Position numbers and translations under genes: made by a program. Of a stretch of DNA of 64,000 nt, positions 1 to 8,505 are shown piece by piece. This DNA comes from Pontivivens ytuae (lineage in GTDB: Bacteria; Pseudomonadota; Alphaproteobacteria; Rhodobacterales; Rhodobacteraceae), in NCBI RefSeq assembly GCF_015679265.1, contig NZ_CP064942.1:3514001-3578000 (forward strand). The letters are read 5' to 3'. How positions within the stretch are numbered: the stretch's first letter is position 1; the number at the start of each line of letters is the position of its first letter. A model generated the notes under the pieces. The model saw only the letters and a program-made list of their open reading frames with translations. It did not search any database and was not told where the DNA came from.

Positions 1-151
1 AGTGATCATCGGGCTGGACCTTCATCGAATAGCTCAGCACCGGGGTGCGCGCATGGGGCGCAGGCCGCAGCCGGACGACATGCGGATTCAGGAAGATCGG
101 TCGGTCGTAGCGGTAGGTCGTGCGGTGCGTTAGCGCGATCTTGATGCTCAT
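1..151 (-). CDS. Transglutaminase-like protein, DUF2126 type (N-terminal fragment)
   Basis: Only the first 50 codons are inside the window; the gene runs off the left edge on the minus strand. The start ATG is at 149-151. The visible N-terminus (MSIKIALTHRTTYRYDRP, then HVVRLRPAPH) matches the bacterial transglutaminase-like N-terminal region at the head of the large DUF2126 proteins, which occur beside ATP-grasp and alpha-E genes. It is divergent from the ATP-grasp gene, with 127 bp between the start codons that must hold promoters for both sides. The catalytic Cys-His-Asp part is outside the window, so activity cannot be judged. Confidence 0.75.
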   Translation of the reverse strand, partial: MSIKIALTHRTTYRYDRPIFLNPHVVRLRPAPHARTPVLSYSMKVQPDDH

Positions 152-278
152 TTTTCATCCATTGGACGTGGGGCCGCTGCGAAATTGATCTCACAACCCT
201 TGGCAAAGCGCCTTTTCGTGTCAGTCTCTTCGGGCAATGCTGTGATGCGGTCCCGCAAAGTCCACCGGAAAGGCGATC

Positions 279-1682
279 ATGTTCAACGAAATGTATCGGG
301 ATGGGGAGATCAGGCCGGAGTATCGCATGATCGCCGACTGGTTGGAGGCGAACGGTCCCGATGCGCTGAACGAGAAACGGGCCGAAGCCGAAGCGCTGTT
401 CCGCCGCGTTGGCATCACCTTCGCCGTCTACGGTGAGGGCGGCGATCCGGAGCGGTTGATCCCCTTCGACATGGTTCCGCGGGTGTTTTCCAGCACCGAG
501 TGGCAGAAGATCGAGGCGGGCTCAATCCAGCGCACGAGGGCGCTCAACGCCTTCCTCACCGACATCTATACAGAGCGGGCCATCGTGAAGGAGGGGATCG
601 TCCCCGCCGACCTGATCGACGGCAATGAGGCCTACGAGCCGGTGATGGAGGGGTTCCGCCCGCCGGGCGGCATCTTCTCCCACATCTGCGGCGTGGATCT
701 GGTACGGGTGGACGAGGACACCTCCTACGTGCTGGAGGACAATTGCCGCACGCCCTCGGGCATCTCCTACGTGCTGGAGAACCGGGAGGTGATGGCGCGT
801 ATGTTCCCGGAGCTCTTCCGCTCCGGCATCGTGCGGCCGGTGGATCACTACGGCGACATGCTGGCAGACGCCATGCGATCGGTCGCGCCCCCCAATTGCG
901 ACGGGGAGCCGACGCTCGCGATCCTGACGCCGGGCCATTTCAACTCCGCCTATTACGAACACAGCTTCCTCGCCGATCTGATGGGGGTGGAGCTGGTGGA
1001 GGGGCCGGATCTCTTCGTCGAGAACCACCGCCTCTACATGCGCACGACCAAGGGGCCGCAGCGGATCGACGTGCTCTACCGGCGGATCGACGACTCCTTC
1101 CTCGACCCGCAGGTGTTCCGCAAGGACTCCATGCTCGGCGTGCCGGGGATCATCGACGCCTACAAGGCGGGCGGGGTGACGATCGTGAACGCGCCGGGAT
1201 CCGGCGTGGCCGACGACAAGGCGATCTACATCTACGTGCCCGAGATGATCCGTTTCTATCTGGGCGAGGAGCCGATCCTGCCCAACGTGCCGACCTGGCG
1301 CTGCGGCAAGCCGGACGAGCTGTCCCACGTCATGGAGAACCTGCACGAGCTGGTGGTGAAGGAGGTCCACGGATCCGGCGGGTACGGCATGCTGATCGGG
1401 CCGAAATCGACCGAGCAGGAGATCGAGGATTACCGCAAGCGGATCGAGGCGGACCCGGCGGGCTTCATCGCACAGCCGACGCTCAAGCTCTCCGCCGCGC
1501 CGACGCTGGGCGATGAGGGTCTCGTGCCGCGCCACGTGGACCTGCGCCCCTTCGTGATCTCGGGGCAGGAGACGAAGCTCATTCCCGGCGGCCTAACCCG
1601 TGTCGCGCTGAAGGAGGGGTCGCTGGTCGTGAACTCCTCCCAAGGCGGCGGGGTGAAGGACACCTGGGTTCTGGACCGATAG
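279..1682 (+). CDS. Circularly permuted ATP-grasp protein
   Basis: A 467-residue protein of the circularly permuted ATP-grasp family (DUF404/DUF407 type), predicted to ligate an amine or amino acid to a carboxylate using ATP. The substrate is unknown. Supporting stretches are the Asn/Arg-rich VLEDNCRTPSGISYVLENR region, GGVTIVNAPGSG, a VVKEVHGSGGYGML glycine-rich loop, and a C-terminal DLRPFVISG. The ATG at 279 follows a weak AAGG. The alpha-E gene starts 9 bp downstream, so the two are almost certainly co-transcribed. Together with the flanking transglutaminase-like gene and the Anbu protease gene, this is a recurring neighbourhood proposed to make and process modified peptides. Confidence 0.9.
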   Translation: MFNEMYRDGEIRPEYRMIADWLEANGPDALNEKRAEAEALFRRVGITFAVYGEGGDPERLIPFDMVPRVFSSTEWQKIEAGSIQRTRALNAFLTDIYTERAIVKEGIVPADLIDGNEAYEPVMEGFRPPGGIFSHICGVDLVRVDEDTSYVLEDNCRTPSGISYVLENREVMARMFPELFRSGIVRPVDHYGDMLADAMRSVAPPNCDGEPTLAILTPGHFNSAYYEHSFLADLMGVELVEGPDLFVENHRLYMRTTKGPQRIDVLYRRIDDSFLDPQVFRKDSMLGVPGIIDAYKAGGVTIVNAPGSGVADDKAIYIYVPEMIRFYLGEEPILPNVPTWRCGKPDELSHVMENLHELVVKEVHGSGGYGMLIGPKSTEQEIEDYRKRIEADPAGFIAQPTLKLSAAPTLGDEGLVPRHVDLRPFVISGQETKLIPGGLTRVALKEGSLVVNSSQGGGVKDTWVLDR

Positions 1683-1691
1683 GAGGCGCCC

Positions 1692-2672
1692 ATGCTGAGC
1701 CGCACGGCCAACGGCCTGTTCTGGATGTCGCGCTATGTGGAGCGCGCAGGCAACGTCGCGCGACTGCTCGACGCGGGGCGGCGGATGGACCTCCTCCCCA
1801 ACACCGAGGAGGGCCGCGCCTCCGAATGGGAGTCCATCGTGATCGCCAGTGGTTGTCAGGAGACGTTTCCGGGCGACATCAAGCAGGCGACGATGGAGGA
1901 GGTGGCGCGCCACCTCATCTTCGACGAGACCAATCCCTCCTCGATCCACTGCTGCCTGCAGGCCGCGCGGGAGAACGCGCGCGCCATGCGCATCGCGGTG
2001 ACGCGGGAGGTCTGGGACGTGCTCAACTCCGCCTGGGCGGATATGCGGCGCAAGAACCCCTCCGCCGTCACGGGCGGGCGGCTGGCCGAGTTCCTCGATT
2101 GGGTGAAGACGCAGGGCTTCCTGTTCCACGGCGCGGCCGAAGCCTCAATGCTGCGCGACGAGGGCTGGAACTTCATCGGCCTCGGCAAGGCGGTGGAGCG
2201 GGCGGACGCGACCGCGCGCCTGCTCGACGTGAAGTACCACGTGCTGCTGCCGAGTGCGCAGGACGTGGGCGGCGGCCTCGACCACATGCAATGGGTGCAG
2301 CTCTTGCGCGCCGCGAACTCCCTGCGCGCCTTCCGCTGGACCTACCGCGAGAGTGTGACGCCGCAGGCGGTCGTGCATTTCCTCGTGCTCAATGCCTCCA
2401 GCCCGCGCTCGCTCATCACCTGCTATGCGGAGATTGTGGCGAACCTCGCCGATATCGGGGGCGAGACCGACGCCCAGCACATGGTGCGCGCCCACGCCCA
2501 GGCGGTTCACGGCCAGCTCATGCGGCTCACGGTGGAGCAGATCATCGCAGCGGGCCTGCACGAATGGCTCACCGACATGATCGTGGAGACCAACCGGATG
2601 GCGGGCGAACTGGCCGATGCCTATGGCTTCAACGGCCCGGTGGCCACGCCGTCGCAGGAACAGGTGCAGTAG
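1692..2672 (+). CDS. Alpha-E domain protein
   Basis: A 326-residue, predominantly helical alpha-E protein. The N-terminus MLSRTANGLFWMSRYVERA is the family signature, and YRESVTPQAVVHFLVLN lies in the C-terminal half. The family has no established biochemical activity and is found almost only beside circularly permuted ATP-grasp proteins. The ATG is preceded by a strong AGGAGG. The gene is 9 bp behind the ATP-grasp gene and 60 bp ahead of the Anbu gene. Inference: a partner or scaffold of the ligase. Confidence 0.9.
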   Translation: MLSRTANGLFWMSRYVERAGNVARLLDAGRRMDLLPNTEEGRASEWESIVIASGCQETFPGDIKQATMEEVARHLIFDETNPSSIHCCLQAARENARAMRIAVTREVWDVLNSAWADMRRKNPSAVTGGRLAEFLDWVKTQGFLFHGAAEASMLRDEGWNFIGLGKAVERADATARLLDVKYHVLLPSAQDVGGGLDHMQWVQLLRAANSLRAFRWTYRESVTPQAVVHFLVLNASSPRSLITCYAEIVANLADIGGETDAQHMVRAHAQAVHGQLMRLTVEQIIAAGLHEWLTDMIVETNRMAGELADAYGFNGPVATPSQEQVQ

Positions 2673-2732
2673 CGCTTGATTTGAGGGCCGGGGCGCGCAA
2701 CTAGTGCGGCGGTTTCATCCCCGGAGTCTCCC

Positions 2733-3464
2733 ATGACCTATTGTGTCGCGCTCAAGCTGAAGGACGGCATCATCTGCCTGTCCGATACCCGCACCAATGC
2801 GGGTGTCGACAACATCTCGAAATACAAGAAGATGTTCACGTGGGAGCAGCCGGGCGACCGGGTGATCTGCATGATGACGGCCGGCAACCTCGCGATCACG
2901 CAGGCCGTGATCTCGCTGCTCGACGAGAATATCGAGCGGGCCGAGGACGGGATCGAGACGCTTTATACTGCGCCAACCATGTTCCGCGTGGCCGAGATCG
3001 TGGGCGACGCGATGCGCATCGTCATGGGCCGCTACGGTCCGGGACTGAGCTCCGCCGGGGAGAGCTCGGCGAGCTCCATCGTCGTCGCGGGCCAGCGGGC
3101 GGGCGGCGCGATGCGCCTCTTCCAGGTCTATTCGGCGGGCAACTTCATAGAGGCGACGGAGGACACGCCGTACTTCCAGATCGGGGAGCACAAATACGGC
3201 AAGCCGATCCTCGACCGGGTGATCACCGAGGAGACGCCGCTCAACATGGGTGTCACCGCGGCGCTCTTGTCGATGGATTCGACCCTGCGCTCCAACCTCT
3301 CCGTCGGCATGCCGCTGGACCTCGCGGTGATGCGCAAGGACGGGATCGGGTTCGAGCAACTCCGCCGGATCGAGGAGGGGGACGAGACGTTCTCCCAACT
3401 CTCCGAGGCCTGGTCGGCGGCGCTGCGCGGCGCCTTCGATCAGATGGTGGAGATCCCGGTCTGA
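2733..3464 (+). CDS. Anbu (ancestral beta subunit) proteasome-type peptidase
   Basis: A 243-residue cytoplasmic Ntn-hydrolase of the Anbu/BPH family, a bacterial relative of proteasome beta subunits. The N-terminus MTYCVALKLKDGI places Thr2 as the nucleophile once the initiator Met is removed. SDTRTNAGVDNISKYKK and MTAGNLAITQAV are conserved strand segments, and SSIVVAGQ and YSAGNFIEAT are later blocks. No separate propeptide is visible, as usual for the family. The ATG follows GGAGTCTCCC. It closes the ATP-grasp/alpha-E cluster. The gene converges on the alcohol dehydrogenase gene over a 36-bp gap holding one copy of the CTTCTT/TCC-AAATA motif in reverse. Physiological substrates are unknown. 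Confidence 0.92.
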   Translation: MTYCVALKLKDGIICLSDTRTNAGVDNISKYKKMFTWEQPGDRVICMMTAGNLAITQAVISLLDENIERAEDGIETLYTAPTMFRVAEIVGDAMRIVMGRYGPGLSSAGESSASSIVVAGQRAGGAMRLFQVYSAGNFIEATEDTPYFQIGEHKYGKPILDRVITEETPLNMGVTAALLSMDSTLRSNLSVGMPLDLAVMRKDGIGFEQLRRIEEGDETFSQLSEAWSAALRGAFDQMVEIPV

Positions 3465-3500
3465 CGTCGGGTTTGCGTATTTAGGACAAAGAAGAAGGGC

Positions 3501-4619
3501 TCAGGCCGCGCGGGCGAGCGTCGCTTCCGCGAGGTGGTGGAGGTCGGCGGGCGTGACCTCGCGCACCGTGTTGCGCAGCATCGGGGCGTTGGCCTCGGCC
3601 TGCATCTCCGCGATAAGCGCCTCCGGCGTGACCGGGATCTGCGGCAGGGGGCCAAGGTCCACCGCGCCCATCAGGATCTCCACCCGCTCCGGCAGGTCGG
3701 AGAGGGCGCAGTCGAGGGCGGCGGCCGCGGCGCGCAGCTGCGGCGTACTCGCCTCGATCAGCCAGGGCAGGCTCGCGGCGAAGGCGTGGGCCGTCGCGTG
3801 ACCATGGTGGACCGGCGCGAAGCGGGCGAGCGCGTGGGAGAGGTTGTGCGCCACCGCCGTCCCGCAGGCGTCGATGGCGATCCCCGCATGGCAGGACGCG
3901 ATGAGGAGCGCGCTCCGCGCCTCCATATCGTCGGGCCAGGCGACGGCGCGGGGCAGGGCCCACGCGATGTGGCGCAGGGCATCAAGCGCATAGGGCGCGG
4001 CGCCTGCATGGGCGTTGCGGTTGGTCGCGGCCTCGAAGGCATGGACGAGTGCGTCGAGGCCGCACCAGGCGGTAAGATGCGGCGGCAGGCTCACCGTCAG
4101 CGCAGGGTCGAGGATCACCAGCTCCGCACGGGTCTGCGGCCCCCAGATCCACAGCTTCTCGCCCGCGTCTGAGGAGAAGATGTTGGTCGCCGACGTCTCC
4201 GACCCCGTGCCCGCGGTGGTCGGCACCATGATCTTGGGCAGGGCGGCGGGGAGCGGCGTGCGGCCGAGGGCGTAGTCCATCGGGCCGCCGGGCGCCCCTG
4301 CGAGTGTCGCGGCCAGCTTCGCTACGTCGAGCGCCGAGCCGCCGCCGATGCCGATGACGAGATCACTGCCGCGGGCTACGTCCGCCGCGGCGGCGACGTG
4401 GTGCGCCTTCGGCTCCCCGCTGAACGCATGGAACAGGCGGACCCGGATCGCGTCGGCGCGAAGCGCTTCGACGACGCGCGGGATGTCGGCACCCTGCATG
4501 AGAAATGGGTCGGCTATGAGAGTGACGTCGCGCGCACCGAAGCTTGCCACATGCTCGGGCAACAGCGCGGCCTGACCGGCCCCGAACTGGATGCGCGGCA
4601 CCGCGCCCATGTCGAACAT
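3501..4619 (-). CDS. Iron-containing alcohol dehydrogenase family protein
   Basis: A 372-residue member of the Fe-dependent alcohol dehydrogenase superfamily (cytosolic, NAD(P)-linked oxidation of alcohols or reduction of aldehydes and ketones). An N-terminal Rossmann-like domain contains the GGGSALD motif, followed by PTTAGTGSE. The helical metal-binding domain carries GLDALVHAFEA (Asp and His ligands), HNLSHAL and HHGHATAH (further His ligands), so the metal set looks complete. The ATG follows GGGGTGAGAG. Maleylacetate-reductase or glycerol-dehydrogenase-like activity is also possible; substrate not determinable. It is divergent from a LysR gene 90 bp away, a common regulator-target layout. 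Confidence 0.85.
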   Translation of the reverse strand: MFDMGAVPRIQFGAGQAALLPEHVASFGARDVTLIADPFLMQGADIPRVVEALRADAIRVRLFHAFSGEPKAHHVAAAADVARGSDLVIGIGGGSALDVAKLAATLAGAPGGPMDYALGRTPLPAALPKIMVPTTAGTGSETSATNIFSSDAGEKLWIWGPQTRAELVILDPALTVSLPPHLTAWCGLDALVHAFEAATNRNAHAGAAPYALDALRHIAWALPRAVAWPDDMEARSALLIASCHAGIAIDACGTAVAHNLSHALARFAPVHHGHATAHAFAASLPWLIEASTPQLRAAAAALDCALSDLPERVEILMGAVDLGPLPQIPVTPEALIAEMQAEANAPMLRNTVREVTPADLHHLAEATLARAA

Positions 4620-4709
4620 CTCTCACCCCACGGTTTTCAGGAGAGTTTGCGCGGGGCGCAGGATCGCTTACAGTCCACAAAGTCTCGGGTGTTTTCATGA
4701 GCTCAGATC

Positions 4710-5615
4710 ATGCAGTACCGGCCCGCCCTGCCGAAATCCCTCGACGCACTGCGGGTGTTCGACGCGGCGGTGCGGCATCGCAGCTTCTCCCGCGCTGCGG
4801 ATGAGTTGCTGGTCACGCAGGCCGCCGTCTCGCGACGGATCCAGGCGCTGGAGGCGGATCTGGGCGAGGCGCTGTTCGCGCGGGCCGGGCGCAACATCGC
4901 GCTGACCGATGCGGGGCGTCGGCTGGCGGCGAGCGTGTCGGCGGCGCTCGACTACCTTGAGGGCGATCTGTCGGCCTTGCGCGGAACGGCCCCGCCGCCG
5001 CCAGTGACGATCGCGGCGGCGACCTCGGTCTCCCACCTCTGGCTCGCGGCGCAACTGCGCGCTCGGCCAGAGCTCGCGGTTCGAGTGCTGACCACCGACA
5101 GCCTCAGCGAAGCGGCGGCGCGCAGCCATGACCTGACCATCCTTTACGGCCGCGGCCAGCATCCCGACTGGCTGCTCGCGCCGCTGATGGCGGAGCGGTT
5201 GCAGCCGGTGGCCGCACCCGAGCTGCTGGCGCGGCTGGGCGTCGACGACCCGGCGGCGCTGACGCTGGCCGAGATCGCCGATCTGCCGCTCCTCGACTAC
5301 GCGCGGGTGCGGCCGAACTGGGTGACACTGGCGGCCTGGTTCGCGCGGGCGGGTCACGGCGCGCCGCTGCGGATCGGGCGCACCTTCACCTCCTACGTGC
5401 TGGGCATCGAGGCGGCGGTGCATGGCGACGGTGTGGTGCTCGGCTCGCTGGATCTCATCGCCGCGCAGATCGCCTCCGGCGCGCTGGTCCCGCTCGGCCA
5501 CCGGGTGGAGGAGACGGGGCAGGGCTATCATCTCGGCCTGCGCCGCGACCCGCCGCCGGGGCCTGAAGCGGTGCGGCTGCATGCGGAGCTTCTCGCGGCC
5601 CGCGTCAATCCGTGA
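4710..5615 (+). CDS. LysR-type transcriptional regulator, GcvA-like
   Basis: A 301-residue LysR regulator. The winged helix-turn-helix at residues 8-65 includes the typical FDAAVRHRSFSRAADELLVTQ..VSRRIQALE pattern, then GRNIALTDAGR. The rest is a periplasmic-binding-like effector domain. Resemblance to GcvA lies in the LDALRVFDAAVRH start. The divergent iron alcohol dehydrogenase gene (start 4619) is the obvious candidate target. The ctaA gene starts 68 bp after the stop on the same strand, so read-through is possible. The inducer is unknown. Confidence 0.88.
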   Translation: MQYRPALPKSLDALRVFDAAVRHRSFSRAADELLVTQAAVSRRIQALEADLGEALFARAGRNIALTDAGRRLAASVSAALDYLEGDLSALRGTAPPPPVTIAAATSVSHLWLAAQLRARPELAVRVLTTDSLSEAAARSHDLTILYGRGQHPDWLLAPLMAERLQPVAAPELLARLGVDDPAALTLAEIADLPLLDYARVRPNWVTLAAWFARAGHGAPLRIGRTFTSYVLGIEAAVHGDGVVLGSLDLIAAQIASGALVPLGHRVEETGQGYHLGLRRDPPPGPEAVRLHAELLAARVNP

Positions 5616-5683
5616 CGTGGCCGGCCTCTTGTGGGCTTTCGGTCTCGGGAGTAAGTCAGCGTCAACTGGAAGGGAGAGCCCGA

Positions 5684-6817
5684 ATGGCCCAGAAACGCTC
5701 CATTTTCGAGGAGGTCGGGGAGACCCGCCGCGAGGCCCCTGCCGCAGCCCCCAAGGCCACTGATACAGGGGCGGCGCGTCGGGCGATAGCGGCGTGGCTC
5801 AAGGTGCTCTTCGTCCTCGTCGTGGTGATGATCGCGGTGGGCGGCCTGACGCGGCTGACCGACAGTGGGCTTTCGATCACCGAGTGGCGGCCCGTGACCG
5901 GCGCGCTCCCGCCGCTGTCGGCCGAGGCGTGGGAGGCGGAGTTCGAGAAGTATCGCGCGATCCCCGAATACCAGCTCCAGAACCGCGGCATGAGCATGGC
6001 CGAGTTCAAGGTGATCTACTGGTGGGAGTGGGGCCACCGCCAGCTCGGCCGGGTGATCGGGCTGGTGTGGGGCGTTGGCTTCCTGTGGTTCCTCCTGCGC
6101 GGGCAAATCCCGCGGGGGTGGACGCCGCGGCTGCTGGGCCTCGGCGCGCTCGGTGGTCTGCAAGGCGCCATCGGCTGGTGGATGGTGTCGAGCGGGCTGA
6201 CGGGCACGATGCTCGACGTGGCGAGCTACCGGCTGGCCACGCATCTCGGCCTCGCGTTCGTGATCCTCGGTCTGATCGCTTGGTATGTGCTGCGGCTGGG
6301 GCGGGACGAGGTCGATATCTTGCAGGCCCGGCGGCAGAGGCAGGGCGGGCTGGTTACGCTGACCTCGGTTATGGTGCCGCTCCTGTTCGTGCAAATCCTG
6401 CTCGGTGCGCTGGTGGCGGGGATCGATGCGGGGCGGACCTATGTGGACTGGCCGCTGATGTCGGGCCAGTTCCTGCCGCCCGATCCGTTCTATATCGAGC
6501 CGGTCTGGAGCAATTTCTTCGAGAATGCGGGGCTGGTGCAGTTCAACCACCGGATGCTGGCTTATGCGGTCTTCCTGTTCGGCCTCTTCGTCTGGTGGCG
6601 CGCGCGGGGCTCGGCGCTCGCCCAGGTCCGGCTCGCCTTCGGTTGGATGATGCTGGCGCTGGCGCTGCAAGTGGTGCTGGGGATCATCACCGTGCTCTAC
6701 GTGGCGCCGTGGCACCTCGCGATCGGCCACCAGTTCCTCGCGGTGCTGCTCTGGGTCGCGCTGCTACGGGCCCGGTTCGAGGCGAGCTATCCGCGGGCGC
6801 AGAGCGTGCGGGCCTGA
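5684..6817 (+). CDS. ctaA: Heme A synthase (COX15/CtaA)
   Basis: A 377-residue inner-membrane enzyme that oxidises the C8 methyl of heme O to the formyl group of heme A for aa3-type cytochrome oxidase. About eight transmembrane segments are visible. Conserved elements are VGGLTRLTDSGLSITEWRPVTG after the first helix, WWEWGHRQLGRVIG, a THLGLAF helix, QFNHRMLAY and IGHQFLAVLL; their histidines are the expected heme ligands. I chose the ATG at 5684 because it has a GGAAGGGAG ribosome site, rather than an in-frame GTG at 5612 that overlaps the lysR stop. The ctaD gene for the oxidase lies at 30587. Confidence 0.92.
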   Translation: MAQKRSIFEEVGETRREAPAAAPKATDTGAARRAIAAWLKVLFVLVVVMIAVGGLTRLTDSGLSITEWRPVTGALPPLSAEAWEAEFEKYRAIPEYQLQNRGMSMAEFKVIYWWEWGHRQLGRVIGLVWGVGFLWFLLRGQIPRGWTPRLLGLGALGGLQGAIGWWMVSSGLTGTMLDVASYRLATHLGLAFVILGLIAWYVLRLGRDEVDILQARRQRQGGLVTLTSVMVPLLFVQILLGALVAGIDAGRTYVDWPLMSGQFLPPDPFYIEPVWSNFFENAGLVQFNHRMLAYAVFLFGLFVWWRARGSALAQVRLAFGWMMLALALQVVLGIITVLYVAPWHLAIGHQFLAVLLWVALLRARFEASYPRAQSVRA

Positions 6818-6858
6818 GGGGGCGTTCGTCGGGGTGCAATAGGGTTCACAGTTCAGGA

Positions 6859-6885
6859 ACCGCCCCGGCTCAGGTCCGGGGCGGT
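6859..6885. repeat. Palindromic repeat, family A (copy 1)
   Basis: A perfect 10-bp inverted repeat ACCGCCCCGG / CCGGGGCGGT around a 7-nt loop CTCAGGT, followed by ACCAAGTGG. It lies between the convergent ctaA and crotonase genes. The same design recurs near 10806, 20037, 27832, 27960 and in degenerate form at 37771. It can fold as a transcription terminator-like hairpin but has no T-run. Confidence 0.8.
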
Positions 6886-6922
6886 ACCAAGTGGAGGTAG
6901 ACTTTTGCCTTGGCCACTCTGC

Positions 6923-7714
6923 TCAGTCCGGGTTCTTCCACCGCGCATCGCGCTTCTCGAGAAACGCGGCGATCCCTTCCGCGGTATCCGCGTCGGCCAT
7001 GTTGAGCGCCATGACCTCGCCCGTATAGGCGTAGGCGTCCTCCAGCCCCATCTCGAGCTGATCGTAGAAGGCCCGCTTGCCGACGCGTACGGCGGAGGCG
7101 AGCTTGGCCGCCACGGTCTTCGCAAGCTCCTGCGCCGCGCCAGAAAGCTCCGCCTCCGGCACCACGCGGTTCACCAGCCCCAACTCGCCCGCGCGCTCCG
7201 CATCCACGAAACCGCCCGTGGTCAGCATCTCGAAGGCGTGCTTGCGCGGGATGTTCCGCGACAGCGCCACCATCGGTGTCGAGCAGAAGAGGCCGATATT
7301 GACCCCGTTCACCCCGAAGCGCGCCGTCTCTGCCGCCACGGCCATGTCGCAGGAGGCCACGAGCTGGCAGCCTGCCGCCGTTGCGATGCCGTGGACCTCG
7401 GCGATCACCGGCTGGGGCAGCTTCGGGATCGTCGTCATCATCCGCGCGCATTGAGCGAAGAGCTCGCGGAAGTAGGCCGCACCCCCGTCCTCCGCCTGCC
7501 GCCCGGCTGCCATCTCCCGCAGGTCGTGACCGGCGCAAAACGCCTTGCCTGCGCCGCGGATCACCACGGCGCGGGTCCCGCGATCCTCCATCAGGGCGTC
7601 GAACTGACCTTGCAGCGCCGCCAGCATCGCCTCCGACAGCGGGTTCAACTTCTCGGGCTGGTTAAGGGTCAGCGTCGCGATGCCGTCGGCATCCTCGCGC
7701 AGCAGGATCGACAT
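6923..7714 (-). CDS. Enoyl-CoA hydratase/isomerase family protein, ECHDC3-like
   Basis: A 263-residue crotonase-fold protein. The oxyanion-hole regions GKAFCAGHDL and HGIATAAGCQLVASCD are present. The segment GVNIGLFCSTP closely resembles the ECHDC3 subfamily. Both glutamates used by enoyl-CoA hydratases are absent: AAGCQL has Gln where the first Glu sits, and the FG-x-PE position reads FGVNG. Ordinary hydratase activity is therefore doubtful. The start is ATG 7712-7714, preceded by GGAGCG; upstream in-frame codons lack homology. It is divergent from the PaaI-type thioesterase gene 49 bp away. Acyl-CoA chemistry of some kind is inferred. Confidence 0.85.
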   Translation of the reverse strand: MSILLREDADGIATLTLNQPEKLNPLSEAMLAALQGQFDALMEDRGTRAVVIRGAGKAFCAGHDLREMAAGRQAEDGGAAYFRELFAQCARMMTTIPKLPQPVIAEVHGIATAAGCQLVASCDMAVAAETARFGVNGVNIGLFCSTPMVALSRNIPRKHAFEMLTTGGFVDAERAGELGLVNRVVPEAELSGAAQELAKTVAAKLASAVRVGKRAFYDQLEMGLEDAYAYTGEVMALNMADADTAEGIAAFLEKRDARWKNPD

Positions 7715-7763
7715 GGGGGCGCTCCTTTGCCAGTGTCGCCCGGAGCTTAGCACGGAGACGGCA

Positions 7764-8186
7764 ATGGACCTCAAGATGAACGCGGGCGAGGTGCAGGACT
7801 TCCTCGCCGAGGTCTTTCCGCAGGTGCAGGGCGAGTTCGAGGTGGAGCATCTGGCGCCGTTGGAGGCGCGGGTGCGTTTGCTGGTCGGCGAGCATCACCT
7901 GCGGCCGGGGGGCACGATCTCCGGTCCCGCGATGTTCTCCCTCGCCGATTGCGGGTTCTACGTGGCCGTGCTCGGCATGATCGGACGGCAGGCGCTGACG
8001 GTGACGACGAACTGCTCGATCGATTTCATGCGCAAGCCCGCGGCGGGGCGCGACCTCATTGCCGATGTGCGCATCCTGAAGCTCGGCCGGGTGCTGGCGG
8101 TGGGCGACGTGCTTCTGCGCTCGGACGGTGAGGACGCGGTGGTCGCCCGGGCCTCCCTCACCTACTCGATCCCCCCGGCGCGCTGA
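7764..8186 (+). CDS. PaaI-family thioesterase (hotdog fold)
   Basis: A 140-residue hotdog-fold protein of the PaaI/acyl-CoA thioesterase group, expected to hydrolyse acyl- or aryl-CoA esters in the cytoplasm. The core shows HLRPGGTISGPAMFSLADC (catalytic loop and helix), then TVTTNCSIDFMRKPAAGRDL and AVGDVLLRSDGEDAVVARAS. Length is normal. The ATG at 7764 follows GGAGACGGCA; the longer in-frame stretch upstream overlaps the divergent crotonase gene and is unlikely to be translated. The pairing with the ECHDC3-like gene suggests a shared acyl-CoA substrate, which is inference. Confidence 0.85.
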   Translation: MDLKMNAGEVQDFLAEVFPQVQGEFEVEHLAPLEARVRLLVGEHHLRPGGTISGPAMFSLADCGFYVAVLGMIGRQALTVTTNCSIDFMRKPAAGRDLIADVRILKLGRVLAVGDVLLRSDGEDAVVARASLTYSIPPAR

Positions 8187-8201
8187 GCCCCGCCTATCAC
8201 T

Positions 8202-8281
8202 CTCTTCCAATACGCCCGCCGGAGGCGTCCCTGATCGATGTCGGCTGCCTCCGGCGGGGATACTTGGACAAGGTGGAAGAG
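8202..8281. repeat. Paired CTTCTT/CCGCCGGAGGC inverted element between convergent genes
   Basis: Two facing copies of a recurrent motif. The left copy reads CTCTTCCAATACGCCC and the right copy is the complement of CTTGTCCAAGTATCCCC. They flank a perfect 12-bp inverted repeat, CCCGCCGGAGGC (8215-8226) and GCCTCCGGCGGG (8247-8258). The element sits exactly between the thioesterase gene (plus) and the small membrane protein gene (minus), so it probably ends transcription from both sides. Related single copies occur near 3476, 49106, 55024, 59530, 60860 and 62475. Confidence 0.7.
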
Positions 8282-8289
8282 GGGGCGCC

Positions 8290-8505
8290 CTAGCTGCGGA
8301 GGCCGAGCAGGCGGTAGATCGGGCAGGATCCCGTCGCCGCCGTCAGGAGGAAGACGGCCCCGAGGATCCCGATGCCCCAGATGAAGAATGGCCCCTGCGC
8401 GATGGCCCACGGGCAGCTGAGCGCCATCAGGACCATCGCTGTCCCGAGGATCGCGCGGAGCGCCCGGTCGAGCGTTCCGACGTTCTGGAAAGCCGTGCGC
8501 GCCAT
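8290..8505 (-). CDS. DUF2892 / YgaP-like inner membrane protein
   Basis: A 71-residue protein with two hydrophobic segments (about residues 15-34 and 40-57). The N-terminus has the NVGTLDRALRAILG pattern of DUF2892, the C-terminal membrane domain of YgaP-type proteins. A CPIY motif near the end (residues 61-64) is typical of the stand-alone forms. No rhodanese domain is attached. Function is unknown; some relatives are linked to sulfur handling. Confidence 0.75.
   Translation of the reverse strand: MARTAFQNVGTLDRALRAILGTAMVLMALSCPWAIAQGPFFIWGIGILGAVFLLTAATGSCPIYRLLGLRS

Noticed and set aside
5612..5683. GTG start for ctaA overlapping the lysR stop
   Set aside because: The 24 added residues are not part of the family, and ATG 5684 has a strong ribosome site.
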